Of a DNA stretch of 64,000 bases, positions 13,248-23,481 are shown in pieces. The notes below the pieces were generated by a model. The model did no database searches and was not told the DNA's origin. It saw only the letters and a program-made list of their open reading frames with translations. The first letter of the stretch is position 1. Each line of letters starts with the position of its first letter. The stretch comes from Plutella xylostella (lineage: Eukaryota > Arthropoda > Insecta > Lepidoptera > Plutellidae): positions 1,674,001-1,738,000 of the forward strand of contig NC_063995.1 in the NCBI RefSeq assembly GCF_932276165.1. Reading direction: 5' to 3'. Position numbers and translations under genes: made by a program.

Positions 13248-13799
13248 TAGAGATGCCACGAATATTCGGCAACTATTCGGTATTCGGCCTATTCGGCCAG
13301 TTTTTTCAGTATTCGGTATTCGGCCGAATAGTGCGTACTATTCGGGCCGAATACCGAATAGTAAATCATGTAAAAATGACTTGTTATTTTATCAAAATTG
13401 TGTAGGTATTTATTTCCAAATCACAACATTTTAATACATAAAATTAATCAGTAGTAATTTGTGCTGGATAAAAACGAGCATTTCAGCAAGTTTTTGCAAA
13501 TTTCAAAAGGTTCGGGTATTGTTTTTTGTTTGCTGACCACCACTTTGTAAGGATCGGCCATCCGATCTAGGCGAACTATTATGAAATAAAAATTCAACTC
13601 GTTAGAAACACCATTCTGCCTTCTAATAATTAGCATTTCTCATATAATCTGTAGCGACTTCTTCAAAGTATTTCCAACAACAAAAAAACAGGTTATAGCG
13701 CCGAATATTCGGCGGCCGAATATTCGGCGCTTCGGCCGGCAGCGTCGCCGAATATTCGGTATTCGGTATTCGGCCAATTCACTATTCGTGGCAACACTA
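13248..13799. mobile_element. Non-autonomous hAT-like element with 8-bp target duplication
   Basis: The 552-bp element is bounded by 17-bp inverted repeats, TAGAGATGCCACGAATA on the left and TAGTGTTGCCACGAATA (reverse complement) on the right, with two mismatches. It is flanked by a perfect direct repeat ATTCCTAA at 13240-13247 and 13800-13807. Eight-bp duplications and a TAGNG start fit the hAT superfamily. Both subterminal regions (13259-13365 and 13695-13790) are packed with ATTCGG/CCGAAT words arranged as nested palindromes. The interior has only a 62-codon ORF with no transposase signature, so the copy is a MITE or deletion derivative. Confidence 0.85.
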
Positions 13800-13885
13800 A
13801 TTCCTAACTTTAAGTAAGTGGAAGAAGAAAAAAAAAGTACATAGTCGGTATCGCTTCTTCGGTATAATTTCTTAGTTGCAACATT

Positions 13886-14173
13886 ATGTTGGAAGAAGAT
13901 TATAATAATTTAATAAAGAATGAATCTTCAATTAATCATGGTGTTACATTAGATGTCAATACACTTACACTATTGTTTGATGATGTAACGATCGTACAAG
14001 TAATTGATGTTGATGAAAACGATAATAGATTTTGATCTCTTGACAGTCGTACGCACAACGTATTAGTAATCGAAATATCACGTGATAAATACTATGCAGA
14101 TACACAAGTAGTTAACAAAGTAGAGCTGATGCTTACACTCCAAGAACACGGTAAAAGAAGAAATATAACTTAA
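13886..14173 (+). pseudogene. Frame-broken ORF with a cadherin-like DENDN segment
   Basis: An ATG at 13886 opens a 49-codon ORF ending in VIDVDENDNRF and a TGA at 14033-14035. The frame then stays open for 45 more codons to TAA at 14171-14173. The DVDENDN string resembles the calcium-binding DxNDN motif closing cadherin repeats, but the rest of a cadherin fold is not evident. It may be a decayed gene fragment or chance. It lies directly between the hAT and Harbinger elements. Confidence 0.2.
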
Positions 14174-14687
14174 ACTTAAAATAAAAGAGTGCATTACTTT
14201 CATGAGTCCTATGAATTGCATGAGTCCTATGATATACAATTATTGTAGGTAATTGTCATTTGTTAGTTTTCAAGGGGAAAAAAACTTTATTTACCAGGCA
14301 TAAGAATCTGTCAATCAAATTTCATGTGGCTCTTGCTATATTTTTAAAAGTATAAACTTGAAAGTGTAAGCTGCCTCTGCCACCATTATAAGGTAAACCT
14401 TCTTATAGAGTCTTATACCAAGGCCAAAATAAGACCAGCATGAGTTGGCTAAAACCATACCAGTCCTAAATCCTTTGATCTTTATTACATAAGCAGTAAC
14501 GAGTGATTTTCGTTGCTCAATAAATCGAGAGAATAAGTCTTCGTGGGCAGTTCTGAGAGCCTGTCCAGACGGAGCGTTTTGCGCGCGTAAGCTCTCGCGC
14601 GTTTCAATTTATGTTGCGTCCAGATGCTGCGTTTTACGCGCGTTGCTACGCGCGGTGTCTGGCGGACGGATTCAGCCAGTTTTAAAA

Positions 14688-16805
14688 ATGGAGCCTCTCA
14701 CAGCGGTTGTGTTGTGGCTTGCGTACCGTCGATGGAAACGTCGTAAACGTAGAGAAAGTCGAAGATTTAACGTGCATCCAATTCTACGAGACAGAATGAC
14801 GCAAAGTATGTTTATAACATTATACCCAAAGCTGAGAGAACACAACGAAAAGTTTTTCAATTACTTCCGGATGTCAGTAACATCGTTCGATGATTTGCTA
14901 AAACTTATACAAGATGATTTGACACCCAACAGAATCTATGTGCTAAAGGATACTGTTTCTGCCGAAGAAAAACTCGTGATTACTTTGAGGTAATAATATT
15001 TATTATTTTTATACTTTTTTCCCTTAATCAATTTAACAATCTCGGTATAGCTCCATCAATTCACTCTCTTGGGAATCTTGAGTAGACGCCGGTGATGGGT
15101 TATTGTAGTTAGACGCCGGTGATGGGTTATTGTAGTTAGACGCCGGTGATGGGTTATTGTAGTTAGACGCCGGTGATGGGTTATTGTAGTTAGACGCCGG
15201 TGATGGGTTAGATTGGGAATTGCGTTGTCCAGTGCAATAACGTGAAAACGAAGATGCTGAAGGGTCTGTTTCGTTATATCCTGTATCGTTAAAAAATCCT
15301 CTTTGTCCGCGGTGTGTCATTCCTGCTTGGTGATTATATTGTGGTGAAGGTGCAGGTGAAGGAATATAATGTGAAGGTGAATGACATGGGGCTCGTTGAG
15401 CTTTTTGGAGCACATTCATTAAATCAATTTTAGCTTGAAGCCTCATTTCTTCAGGTACTTTAATAAGCTCCTTATGCAGTGACAAACAAAATAGTTTATC
15501 ATCATCAGACTCCGATGTTTGTGGCTGATTTCTAGGTGCTAAATTTTTGCTTATAATGGCAAGAAATTCCTCATCGGCTGCGTTCATTTTTTTTTTCTTT
15601 TTCGGCTGGCTAACTGGAGGTCTCATAACATCTTCCCCGTCGCCAGAAATGTCTTGTTCTTCAGGTGCAGCAGGCGAGGAAACGATGTTGCTATCAGTAG
15701 TTTTATTGCGTGTCGATCGTTCGAGGAACATCAAACGTTCAAAATATATATATTTATTTTTGCTGGCTTTTGATCCAGACGGTGTGGTTTTTATCCTTTT
15801 CATTTCTCTGACAAAGCCATCACGCAATCCTTTCCACTTCTTTTGCAATAACATTCCTGAAATAATAAAAAAAATATTGAAACGACCTTACTAAATATTT
15901 ATATTTAATAACATTTTTTTTTCAGATATTTGGCTACAGGATGTTATTTTGCGGACTTGCATTATGCCTACAGATTGGGAAAGTCGACAATTATCGAAAT
16001 AGTACAGAAAACTTGTTACGTCATATGGCTAAAACTGCAAAATATAGTGATGAGAGAACCTACGAAAGCAGAATGGGAAGAGATTTCAAAACAATTCCAA
16101 AAGTATACACATTTTCCAAATTGTATCGGCGCCGTAGATGGCAAGCATTTCCGTATCATAAAGCCTGACCATTCTGGGTCTCTTTTCTATAACTATAAGA
16201 ATTATTTTTCAACTGTTTTATTGGCTGTATGCGATGCAAATTATTGTTTTATTTCTGTAGATATCGGCGCATATGGCAAAAGTAGTGACTCCACAATTTT
16301 CAAAGACTCCGTTTTGTATAAAAAACTTGTCGACAAAACTTTAGATATTCCAGACCCAAAGCCAATATCGCAAACAGATACAACTCCCTTGCCACACGTG
16401 ATTGTAGGTGATGAGGCGTTTGGTCTATCTGAAAACGTAATGCGCCCTTATTGCGGTAAATCTCTAACAACCAAAAAAAGAATTTTCAACTATCGCCTAT
16501 CCAGAGCCCGGCGTTACATTGAATGTTCCTTTGGTATTTTGGTAAATAAATGGAGAATATTTCATAGACCATTAAATGTTGACATTGAGTTTGCAGAAAA
16601 CATCATTAAAGCTTGTTGTGTCCTTCATAATTACGTAAGGTTAAGAGATGGTTATAGATATGATGACACTCTGTACGAAACTTCCCTAAATAGTTTGAAC
16701 TGTGAGGCAGTGAGGCCTAATGCGAGATCTAAGAATATAAGAGACAGATTCGCTGATTATTTTGTAAATGAAGGGAAAATCCCTTGGCAAGACAAGATGG
16801 TATAG
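14688..16805 (+). CDS. PIF/Harbinger transposase, two exons
   Basis: DDE nuclease that would cut and re-insert the element. Coding exons are 14688-14989 and 15926-16805. The intron starts GTAATA and ends after a T-run plus CAG. The join restores the family's conserved TLRYLATG motif across the splice, giving 393 residues. I start at the ATG preceding EPLTAVV; an in-frame ATG lies further upstream at 14643. The catalytic triad is present: D172 in GAVDGKH, D263 in VGDEAF and E300 in RARRYIECSFG. The SSDSTIF motif lies near residue 222. There are no internal stops or frameshifts. An AATAAA lies at 16848-16853. The intron holds the antisense second exon of the MADF gene. Confidence 0.92.
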
Positions 16806-17067
16806 TAGTTTGTAGTAGCCTACGTAGTTTAAGAAATAATCTTATTAAATAAAGTAATTGTCACTTACCCAACGTTTTTTTCTTTTCGTCGGAATCACCA
16901 GCTTCGCAAAAAATTTCGACTATTTCTTCCCAATTCCTACGTTTAATGAGTCTATTTGCGTAATCAGCAGATTCCATATCCCATATGGCTATTCTCTTTT
17001 CAACTTCTTCAATTAAAAGTTCGGTGTCGAAGTTATCGCGCTCCATTTCAAATCTAAATACGTCCAC
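15033..17067 (-). CDS. MADF-BESS DNA-binding protein of the Harbinger element, two exons
   Basis: The second protein of the transposon, presumed to help bind the termini or bring the transposase into the nucleus. Exon 1 is 17067-16869 (donor GTAAGT). Exon 2 is 15856-15033 (acceptor TTTCAG). The join is in frame and gives 340 residues. A MADF (Myb-related) domain spans about residues 17-112, split by the intron: LIEEVEKRIAIWD in exon 1, KKWKGLRDGFVREMKR and KYIYFERLMFLE in exon 2. A lysine run at about 152-156 could be a nuclear signal. A BESS-type motif lies at about 184-218 (DDDKLFCLSLHKELIKVP). The C-terminus has five NNPSPASNY-type repeats. A minus-strand AATAAA lies at 15004-14999. Exon 2 sits inside the transposase intron. 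Confidence 0.85.
15075..15212 (-). repeat. 27-bp tandem repeat in the MADF-BESS gene
   Basis: About five near-identical 27-bp units encode NNPSPASNY. The units are almost identical at the DNA level, so the array has expanded or been homogenised recently. Copy number probably differs between element copies. Confidence 0.9.
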
Positions 17068-17308
17068 TCTCTATGGACACGCGCATACTACTGAACGCTC
17101 CAATGCCGCCAGAGTATCTCGACTCGCGCGGCGCTCGCGCGTAAAACGAGCGAGTCGAGAGTCGGGCGCATGACACGCGTTTTACGCGCGAGTTTTGAAA
17201 CGCGCGAGAGCATCTGGACGGAGTGCTTGTAGCTCTAGTGCCTCGGGAACGCGCGAGTGTCTACGCGCGTAAGCTTACGCGCGCAAAACGCTCCGTCTGG
17301 ACAGGCTC

Positions 17309-18411
17309 TGAGTTGCTCCGTGGTTGCTCCCGACATGTTTTTGGACAACCAAAATCATGTTGTATGACGAAAACTGATTTTTTATCTAAATATTGTTTTT
17401 GAACTTTGTAAATCACTGTTTTTAATGTAGTAATCTTCGATATGAACAAAAAGTGTTTATAAAAAATAAATAAGTACATAAAAACTCCTTAAGTAATTAT
17501 TTTATGGTTAAATCGATTTTAAAGTATCTACACTTTTCATCACATCTTTTTAGTCAAGGATTTTATAAATTTATTGATGCCCAGGCACCGATCACCACTG
17601 GTGAACCGCCCGTTTCCTCAGCAAAGGCATCGTTAGCGACAATGCGATGTCATTGATACAGATATCGGCGAACTAAGGCGATTACTGACGACGCCATATA
17701 CGGCGCGGGCGCAGCCTCCTCACTCCACCTTACGAGAAACTAACCGCGACTCTATCTCGTTGCTATAAACGTACCTACCGGTTGCATGACAGCATGTTTT
17801 TGTCAAGCTAGAGCAACTCCTGGTCATTAAGACTGAAAGAAATACGCCGCCGTAGTACAATAGTGAGAATGGGCGAGTTCGATTCTTGTTACTGTAACAT
17901 ATTATGAGCGAAGAGATCGCTAGTTACGAGGCAAACTTATGTGTAGTCTCAATGGTGTGAAACAATGCGACCACCCCTACCAAACAGAGAGATTGTGACC
18001 AAATCCTCAACAGTAGCAGCACCATAGTACTTAATAAATACAAACAGAAAGAAACAGCAATCTCAATATTTGTTTTAAGTGCCTTCTTGCAAAAAGCTAA
18101 TATAACCGTTTTAATCCCAAAACTGCTTTCAAATCTTTATGTAAAATGTCCAAGAACTCCGTGTATTGGGCTTAAAACCTGTATTATCTACACACGGCGT
18201 ACCAAATTTAATGCAGCCCAGCATTTGTCAGTGTTAAAGCTATAATTAGTGGTTCTAGCACAAAGCGGCCAGGTGAACGATACAACTCCCCGGTTGCGCA
18301 AGCGCTAAACATATTAACCAACAGTTAATTGAATCTGGAGGATATGCACGTTTGGTTTGTTACACTTTCTAGTCCATGTTCTCAGGAGAGGATCTTTCAA
18401 ACTCCTAAAGT
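17309..18411. other. Non-coding stretch
   Basis: Nothing is recognised. A near match to the TGCGC palindrome (TGCGCAAGCGCT) lies at 18295-18306. Confidence 0.35.
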
Positions 18412-18513
18412 AGGTACAGTCAGCTGCATAAGTAGCATTGTCAGTTTGTTATGTAGCTACATATTTTGACAAGGAACAAAAGTGTATAGCTACTAATGCA
18501 GCTGACCGTACCT
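18412..18513. mobile_element. Small MITE-like palindromic element
   Basis: A 102-bp unit with 25-bp inverted ends. The left end is AGGTACAGTCAGCTGCATAA followed by GTAGC. The reverse complement of the right end matches it at 23 of 25 positions. It has no coding capacity. The target duplication is unclear, so the superfamily is left open. Confidence 0.6.
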
Positions 18514-21321
18514 GTAAATATTGAAAGTCTTTCTATGAAGCGCTTTCAGTAAAAATGATTCCAAAGATATAGAAAAAATAAGAAAGAAAACAAAGTTTGT
18601 GTTTACATCAAAGGTGAAGAAGTTTAAAGGTTATCGCGGTCAAATAAGCCATAACTCTTTGTTGACAAAAAAGCGTCTACCTGCGACTTCGAGATCGAGG
18701 CTGAAACCCGTGACAAACTAAATAATAATAAAAAAGTTAACTAGTCTACTTCGAATAAGTTACAATACGAATATAACGATTGAAATATCTATTTAAAAAA
18801 CTTTAAATTATCTTTATCCTTTAGCTGTAATAAAAAAAGGCTTTAGGTATAATAAATATGTTAGATAATTTAGTATTCATATACATATCTACACGACTAA
18901 TTTAATATTCTAAAACTAAATTAAAGCTAAGCTTCATATTAATCGGATGCCAGCGGCTCGCGGAGTCACAACATTAATTTATCAAATAAATTATTGGAGG
19001 GATTACTGTAATATTGAAACTGTGGTTTGCTTTCCAAATTACAGCATTTAGGATAATCATAAATAGTAAATTTTGAGCTGTCTCATTTCTACCTCTCTTA
19101 ATTATCCTACATAATATGGTAGCAAGTTTAGTAGGTAGCACAGGGTAAGATGTATAGTACAGTATGTTGCAAAAGCAGTAGAGTAATCCGAAAGGTCCAT
19201 CCGAACTCTCCAGGGACTCATTTTGGCCCTGTTTAGTTTTCTACGGCTTTAAACGCGCAAAATTCGCGAATATTTTTTGTTTCTCATGGAATTATTGTTG
19301 ATCACGTGACTTTGTTGGTCAATTCATCAGAATGCGCCCCTAAATCACCGCCTCTTCGAAAAACACTGTAGCGACACCCTGTATAAAGTAATTTCTCATA
19401 ATCCAACATCACAAATACGAAAGTCGGCTGAAACTATCAGGCCCGCAGCAAGAGATGCTATCTTTGAATTTATTGCAGGCTGCGCCGGCGCAGGGCTAAT
19501 TCATTATTATTCATAGCATATGAGCTCTTGAAGGCAAACCTATTCTTTATTAGGTGAGCACAGGTATGCCGCTAACGGGAATACAATCTGGTAATCTGGT
19601 TTTAGAAGAAACGTAGAGGGTAAATTGAGTTTATTAACTTGCCTAAGCATTATAGCTATATATAAGAACCGACTTTGTCTAATGCTCTTGTATGTATTGT
19701 TGGGCTGTTTTGTAGACGTCCGTTTCGTGAACAATACTTACCGCCTTTAGCAAGAACTGTCTCATTATTTTAAATTTTGTTATTTTTGCGAATGAAGCCT
19801 TTTCTGCCCTTTAAAATGGGTTGTAAGTTTTTTAACGATCAATTTCCGAGCGTCGCCGCCGAAAAAGGGCGACCAAGTTGCCCTGCTCTCTTTTTAGCAA
19901 ACTCGCTCGTTATTCTGGACAACGAAACTTTCCCAAAGCTTACCTAATTCGGCACTTATTCATATTATTCATTTAAAGCAAAGATTCCGTAATACTATAT
20001 GCCCGTTTATTCGAAAGTTTTAATAATCAAATTCAATACCTAGAGGTGGAAACTTGTGCAACATAAGTTACTCTTTAATTGTTAAGTATTGAATATTTTA
20101 AATTAGTTAAGTTTTTTCAATTTCAGCGTACAAAATTTCATATTTCCAGTGATACCAACTATAAAATGGCGTAGTAGCAATGAATTATCTCTAATATTGG
20201 ACATACTTTTAGACCCCTCTAAGTGGCTCTTCAAATCCCTCAACGACAACGGCAACGATCCTCGCTCTCTGAAGCCACCACGTCCCGAATAGGGATCCAG
20301 GATCCAGAAGACAGGACAGTAAGCCGGACCGTCCACCGCCGCCCATTGTTTCACAGTCGCCCGGGCCAACCGGTCCGGGTCCCATTCGCCCGGCCAACCG
20401 GTCCGGCGGTGATGGCACCGAAACGCGCATCGGTGACGCATCCAGACGTAGGACGGTATTTAGGTATAGTTTAGATGTCTGTAAGCGGACCATGTATTAT
20501 ATTATCGTAATGGTCATATAAAAAGCAGAGGTTAAGAAGTCACTTCACGCGATGCTCCGTTAAAAAAAATCGCGTCTGCAGCAGTGGCAATAGCTCGTAG
20601 TTCATTTATAATAATATGTAATCGAATCTGAATACATCTCACACATATCCAGTTTTATCCTTATTAAATAATATATAATGCACTATAGACCAAACCTTCA
20701 CCTACAATAAACCTAGCATCTCCCATGTCGGTGTGTCTCAAAAGCATCTCAAAAGAGACCTTTTGTCAAAAAAATAATCAGAAATATAATATTGGATGGC
20801 TTGATATCATCAAGTCATAAACAATTATTCAGCTGGCACCTAAGTGTTAATGACAGACATTCGATAATTTCGATATGTATATCAAAAGAAAAATAAACCT
20901 ATGTATAGGTAATAGGTAGGTAGTATAGTATTATTGGTTACTCTATTCACCGAATAAAATTAAACGTATTCCCCGTGACCACTACCAACGACGGCATCCA
21001 AAAACCAATAAGACATGAAACTATTTGGATAAAGAAAACCTTCTCACGATCTCTCAGAAGTCACGGAACCTTCGAGACGAATTTAAGGAAGTGCCCGCTA
21101 TTATCTTCTTACAAGTAAGTCAAATAGTAACTCGGGAGAAAAGAAAAATAAAAGTTTCCATTACTGTGTAACAAGGCAGCACGGCGGCCCTTGGAGCGAA
21201 ACGGCTGTTGTAAACAAAGAAGATTGAATTCAAAATTCAATAATGATGTAAAAATACAATTTCAGCATGAGCGTATTCATAACTTAAGGTGTTTACCTTA
21301 GGTTATGAATACGAATCCTAA
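18514..21321. other. Non-coding stretch with a GC-rich patch
   Basis: No gene is recognised. A GC-rich patch at about 20280-20440 contains an imperfect direct repeat of about 20 bp (CGCCCGG-CCAACCGGTCCGG, near 20360 and 20388). Its overlapping ORFs on both strands are not convincing. ACACCCTGTATA near 19374 resembles the end of a dispersed repeat. A TGCGC palindrome lies at 19481-19492. Confidence 0.3.
19481..19492. promoter_or_regulatory. TGCGCNNGCGCA palindrome, NN = CG
   Basis: Same 12-mer as at 7185-7196. The surrounding sequence is different, which argues against a shared repeat origin. Confidence 0.35.
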
Positions 21322-21524
21322 TCCTAACTAATATTATAAATGCGAAAGTTACTGTGTCTCTCTGTCTGTCGGTTACTCTTTCACGCCAAAACTACTGAAC
21401 GGATTTGAATGAAATTTGGTATACATATGGTCTAGACCCTGGGAACGAACATAGGCTACTTTTTATCCCGGAGTTCACACGGGAAAACTTTTTAAGGCGA
21501 AGCGAAGCTCGCGGGAACAGCGAG
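21322..21524 (+). mobile_element. Lep1-type non-autonomous Helitron, copy 1
   Basis: It starts TCCTAACTAATATTATAAAT, continues GCGAAAGTT, and ends with the GCGAAGCTCGC hairpin followed by GGGAACAGCGAG. In the second copy of this window (57261-57459) the end reads AACAGCTAG, so the Helitron CTAG terminus is mutated to CGAG here. The internal GAATGAAATTTGGTAT and ACTTTTTATCC blocks are shared by both copies. There is no coding capacity. Confidence 0.8.
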
Positions 21525-23023
21525 TATTTTTAAAAATGTTTATTTATGAAATACTTAAGACATGATTGATATTTACCTACTTAAGTTGTTTTCCAGTGCA
21601 ACAATGATGCAAAAAAATCTGAGCCAAGAAGTCTAGAACTCTCAACAACTACCACAACTGTATCAAAGCTCTTTTCTCCAGCTTACCATTTATTCCTGCT
21701 ATAAATGTCCACACCGGTACTCGAAGGGTCTAGAGGGGCATGAGAGGGCATGAGGGGACGAGGGGGGTCGATTAAACACTAATGCATTTCTTGTGCAGGA
21801 AGACTCACCTTTATTATAAACGCATTATGGCTAATGGATCACTCCTAGCAAGTGGACATTATGTAACACGGAACACTGAGATCATGGGATCATGCAGGGA
21901 ATATCTGCTGATTATGGAGGTATAGAATCTGGGATCGTTATTAATCCTTATTGATAAACAAAGCAATTTTTTTTAAATTATTTTTTGTATGGTTTAAGTC
22001 GTAGTAAAAGATAAAAACAAACAATTATGTATTTGAAACACTGACACAATACAAAACAAACAATAACGGGTTGATGTCCAGAACGTGAAAAAGGTACCAG
22101 CTCAGCATGTGCTGCAGACAACAAGGCCATAGCGCTAGCTTTCAGCTGGCCCTTATAAACTAGTGGTCCTAAAGTCCCGCCTAAACTATATCTCCTCAAT
22201 TAGGAGCAAATTTTCCGCGGCGTAAATTCCATAACCGCATTCAGAATTTTTCGTCGGACGTTAAACCTCCGCGGAGTCTTTAATATGAAGGAGGAATGAA
22301 ACTAAAATTTCACACAGAGGCCGCCGCTCAGCCCCGCAACATGTTTTAAAACTTTTTTAAATTCCCAGAATTTCGCCTCAACTTGTGACCTGCAGCTGTT
22401 TTCCTTTAGTTCATATCATATCTTAAATTATGAATTGTATCATAACAACACTTATGTATGAAGATCAGGATAAAGGGAAATGTATTGAACTTAGGAAGCT
22501 CACGACGGTATTTGGTCAGATAGTAGAAAGGAAACTAGAAGTGTGGATACAATATTATTTGCCTTCGGAAGATCCTTGCACAAACCGCATACTGGGCTGT
22601 CAAGTTTCAGTTTTTATACTAAAAAAAAATGGAATTTTGTTCGATTTACATAAATATAAGACTTGTGTACATATTTAAATAAAAAGTTGCACACAAAACA
22701 AACTACCGAAAACGTAACGATACGCACGGCGCAATGAAAAACATATTAAAAGTCATAAAACATATAAGTTTCACACGGACATTGTGACAGAGTGACGCCA
22801 TGTTCAAGTGTAGCGAGGACAGTTGCACAAACAGACAGACAAATCGGCTATTTGAAGCTTCATTAAATATACATATTTAAGCGCCGGCCACTATTTTCGG
22901 AAGGTAACACTGAAAATTGTAGTTTTTTACAGGAGGTATGTTGGGTAACATACAGTAACACAGAAGGCTGAGAGATGTAGCTATCCATTAGCAAGTTACT
23001 TGAAAAAGTTAAGATGAATGATA
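21525..23023. other. Non-coding stretch
   Basis: Nothing is recognised. The 82-codon ORF at 22430-22678 has no domain signature. Confidence 0.35.
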
Positions 23024-23481
23024 CACTCGCGAGCAATGAAAAAGTTCCAGTGACGATAGCACCAAATTACTCCGAACGGAGTCCACACTGTACGAAGAGG
23101 AGCTACGAATGCCGCAAATGTAGCTTTTGACTGGAGGCCACCAAATGGCAAGCGCTCCCGTGGACGCTCTGTCCAAACATGGCGCCGAAGCGTCGAAAAC
23201 GAGCTGCGAGCCGCTGGACTAAGCTGGAGCGAGGCCAAAAGTACAGCCGAAGATAGGCGGAAGTGGCGGACGTTAGTGGAGACCCTCTGCACCTCTGGGG
23301 TGCCATAGGAACAACAACAACTCCGAACGGAAAAGACTAGCTTAATGACACCGAATGCAATATTCAAGTACATTTAACAGCGCATCAGAATATTAACTAC
23401 AAAAAATTTAAGGTCATAAAAAAATTGAATCATGTTGTGTCGGTATTTTCTGAGTGGAACTTTTTAATTGCTCGCGGGAGT
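23024..23481. mobile_element. MITE-like element interrupted by a LINE insertion
   Basis: The ends are inverted: CACTCGCGAGCAATGAAAAA at 23024, and the reverse complement of GTTCC...AATTGCTCGCGGGAGT at about 23455-23481. Without the nested insertion the unit is about 207 bp. The same terminal word appears in the short palindrome at 26882-26963, so both belong to one family. Confidence 0.55.
23081..23319 (+). mobile_element. 5'-truncated non-LTR retrotransposon with 12-bp target duplication
   Basis: The insertion is flanked by the perfect direct repeat ACTCCGAACGGA (23069-23080 and 23320-23331) and ends in a short AAC-repeat tail. It carries only the C-terminus of the reverse-transcriptase ORF: the frame runs to a TAG at 23306-23308 and encodes RSRGRSVQTWRRSVENELR, then WSEAKSTAEDRRKWRTLVET. 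The GRP-x-TWRR and A-x-DR-x-W pattern is typical of ORF2 ends in insect LINEs. Truncation, tail and duplication show insertion by target-primed reverse transcription. Confidence 0.85.

Larger units (their letters stand above)
14557..17308. mobile_element. Intact PIF/Harbinger DNA transposon
   Basis: A 2752-bp element. Its terminal inverted repeats are identical for 37 bp (14557-14593 and 17272-17308), starting GAGCCTGTCCAGACGGAGCG. Continuing to 45 bp adds two mismatches. It is flanked by the 3-bp direct repeat TGA (14554-14556 and 17309-17311), as expected for PIF/Harbinger. Each terminus is followed by a degenerate inner copy of the repeat (about 14618-14650 and 17190-17225, with GTCCAGATGC and TTTTACGCGCG words), giving arrays of CGCG-rich sites that could bind the element's proteins. 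It encodes the two proteins typical of the superfamily, a DDE transposase and a separate DNA-binding protein, in opposite orientations. Both reading frames are open, so the copy may be autonomous. Confidence 0.93.

Noticed and set aside
15547..15894. 115-codon plus-strand ORF inside the Harbinger element
   Set aside because: Antisense shadow of MADF-BESS exon 2, lying in the transposase intron.
22996..23373. 125-codon minus-strand ORF
   Set aside because: It is the antisense shadow of the LINE ORF2 fragment on the plus strand.
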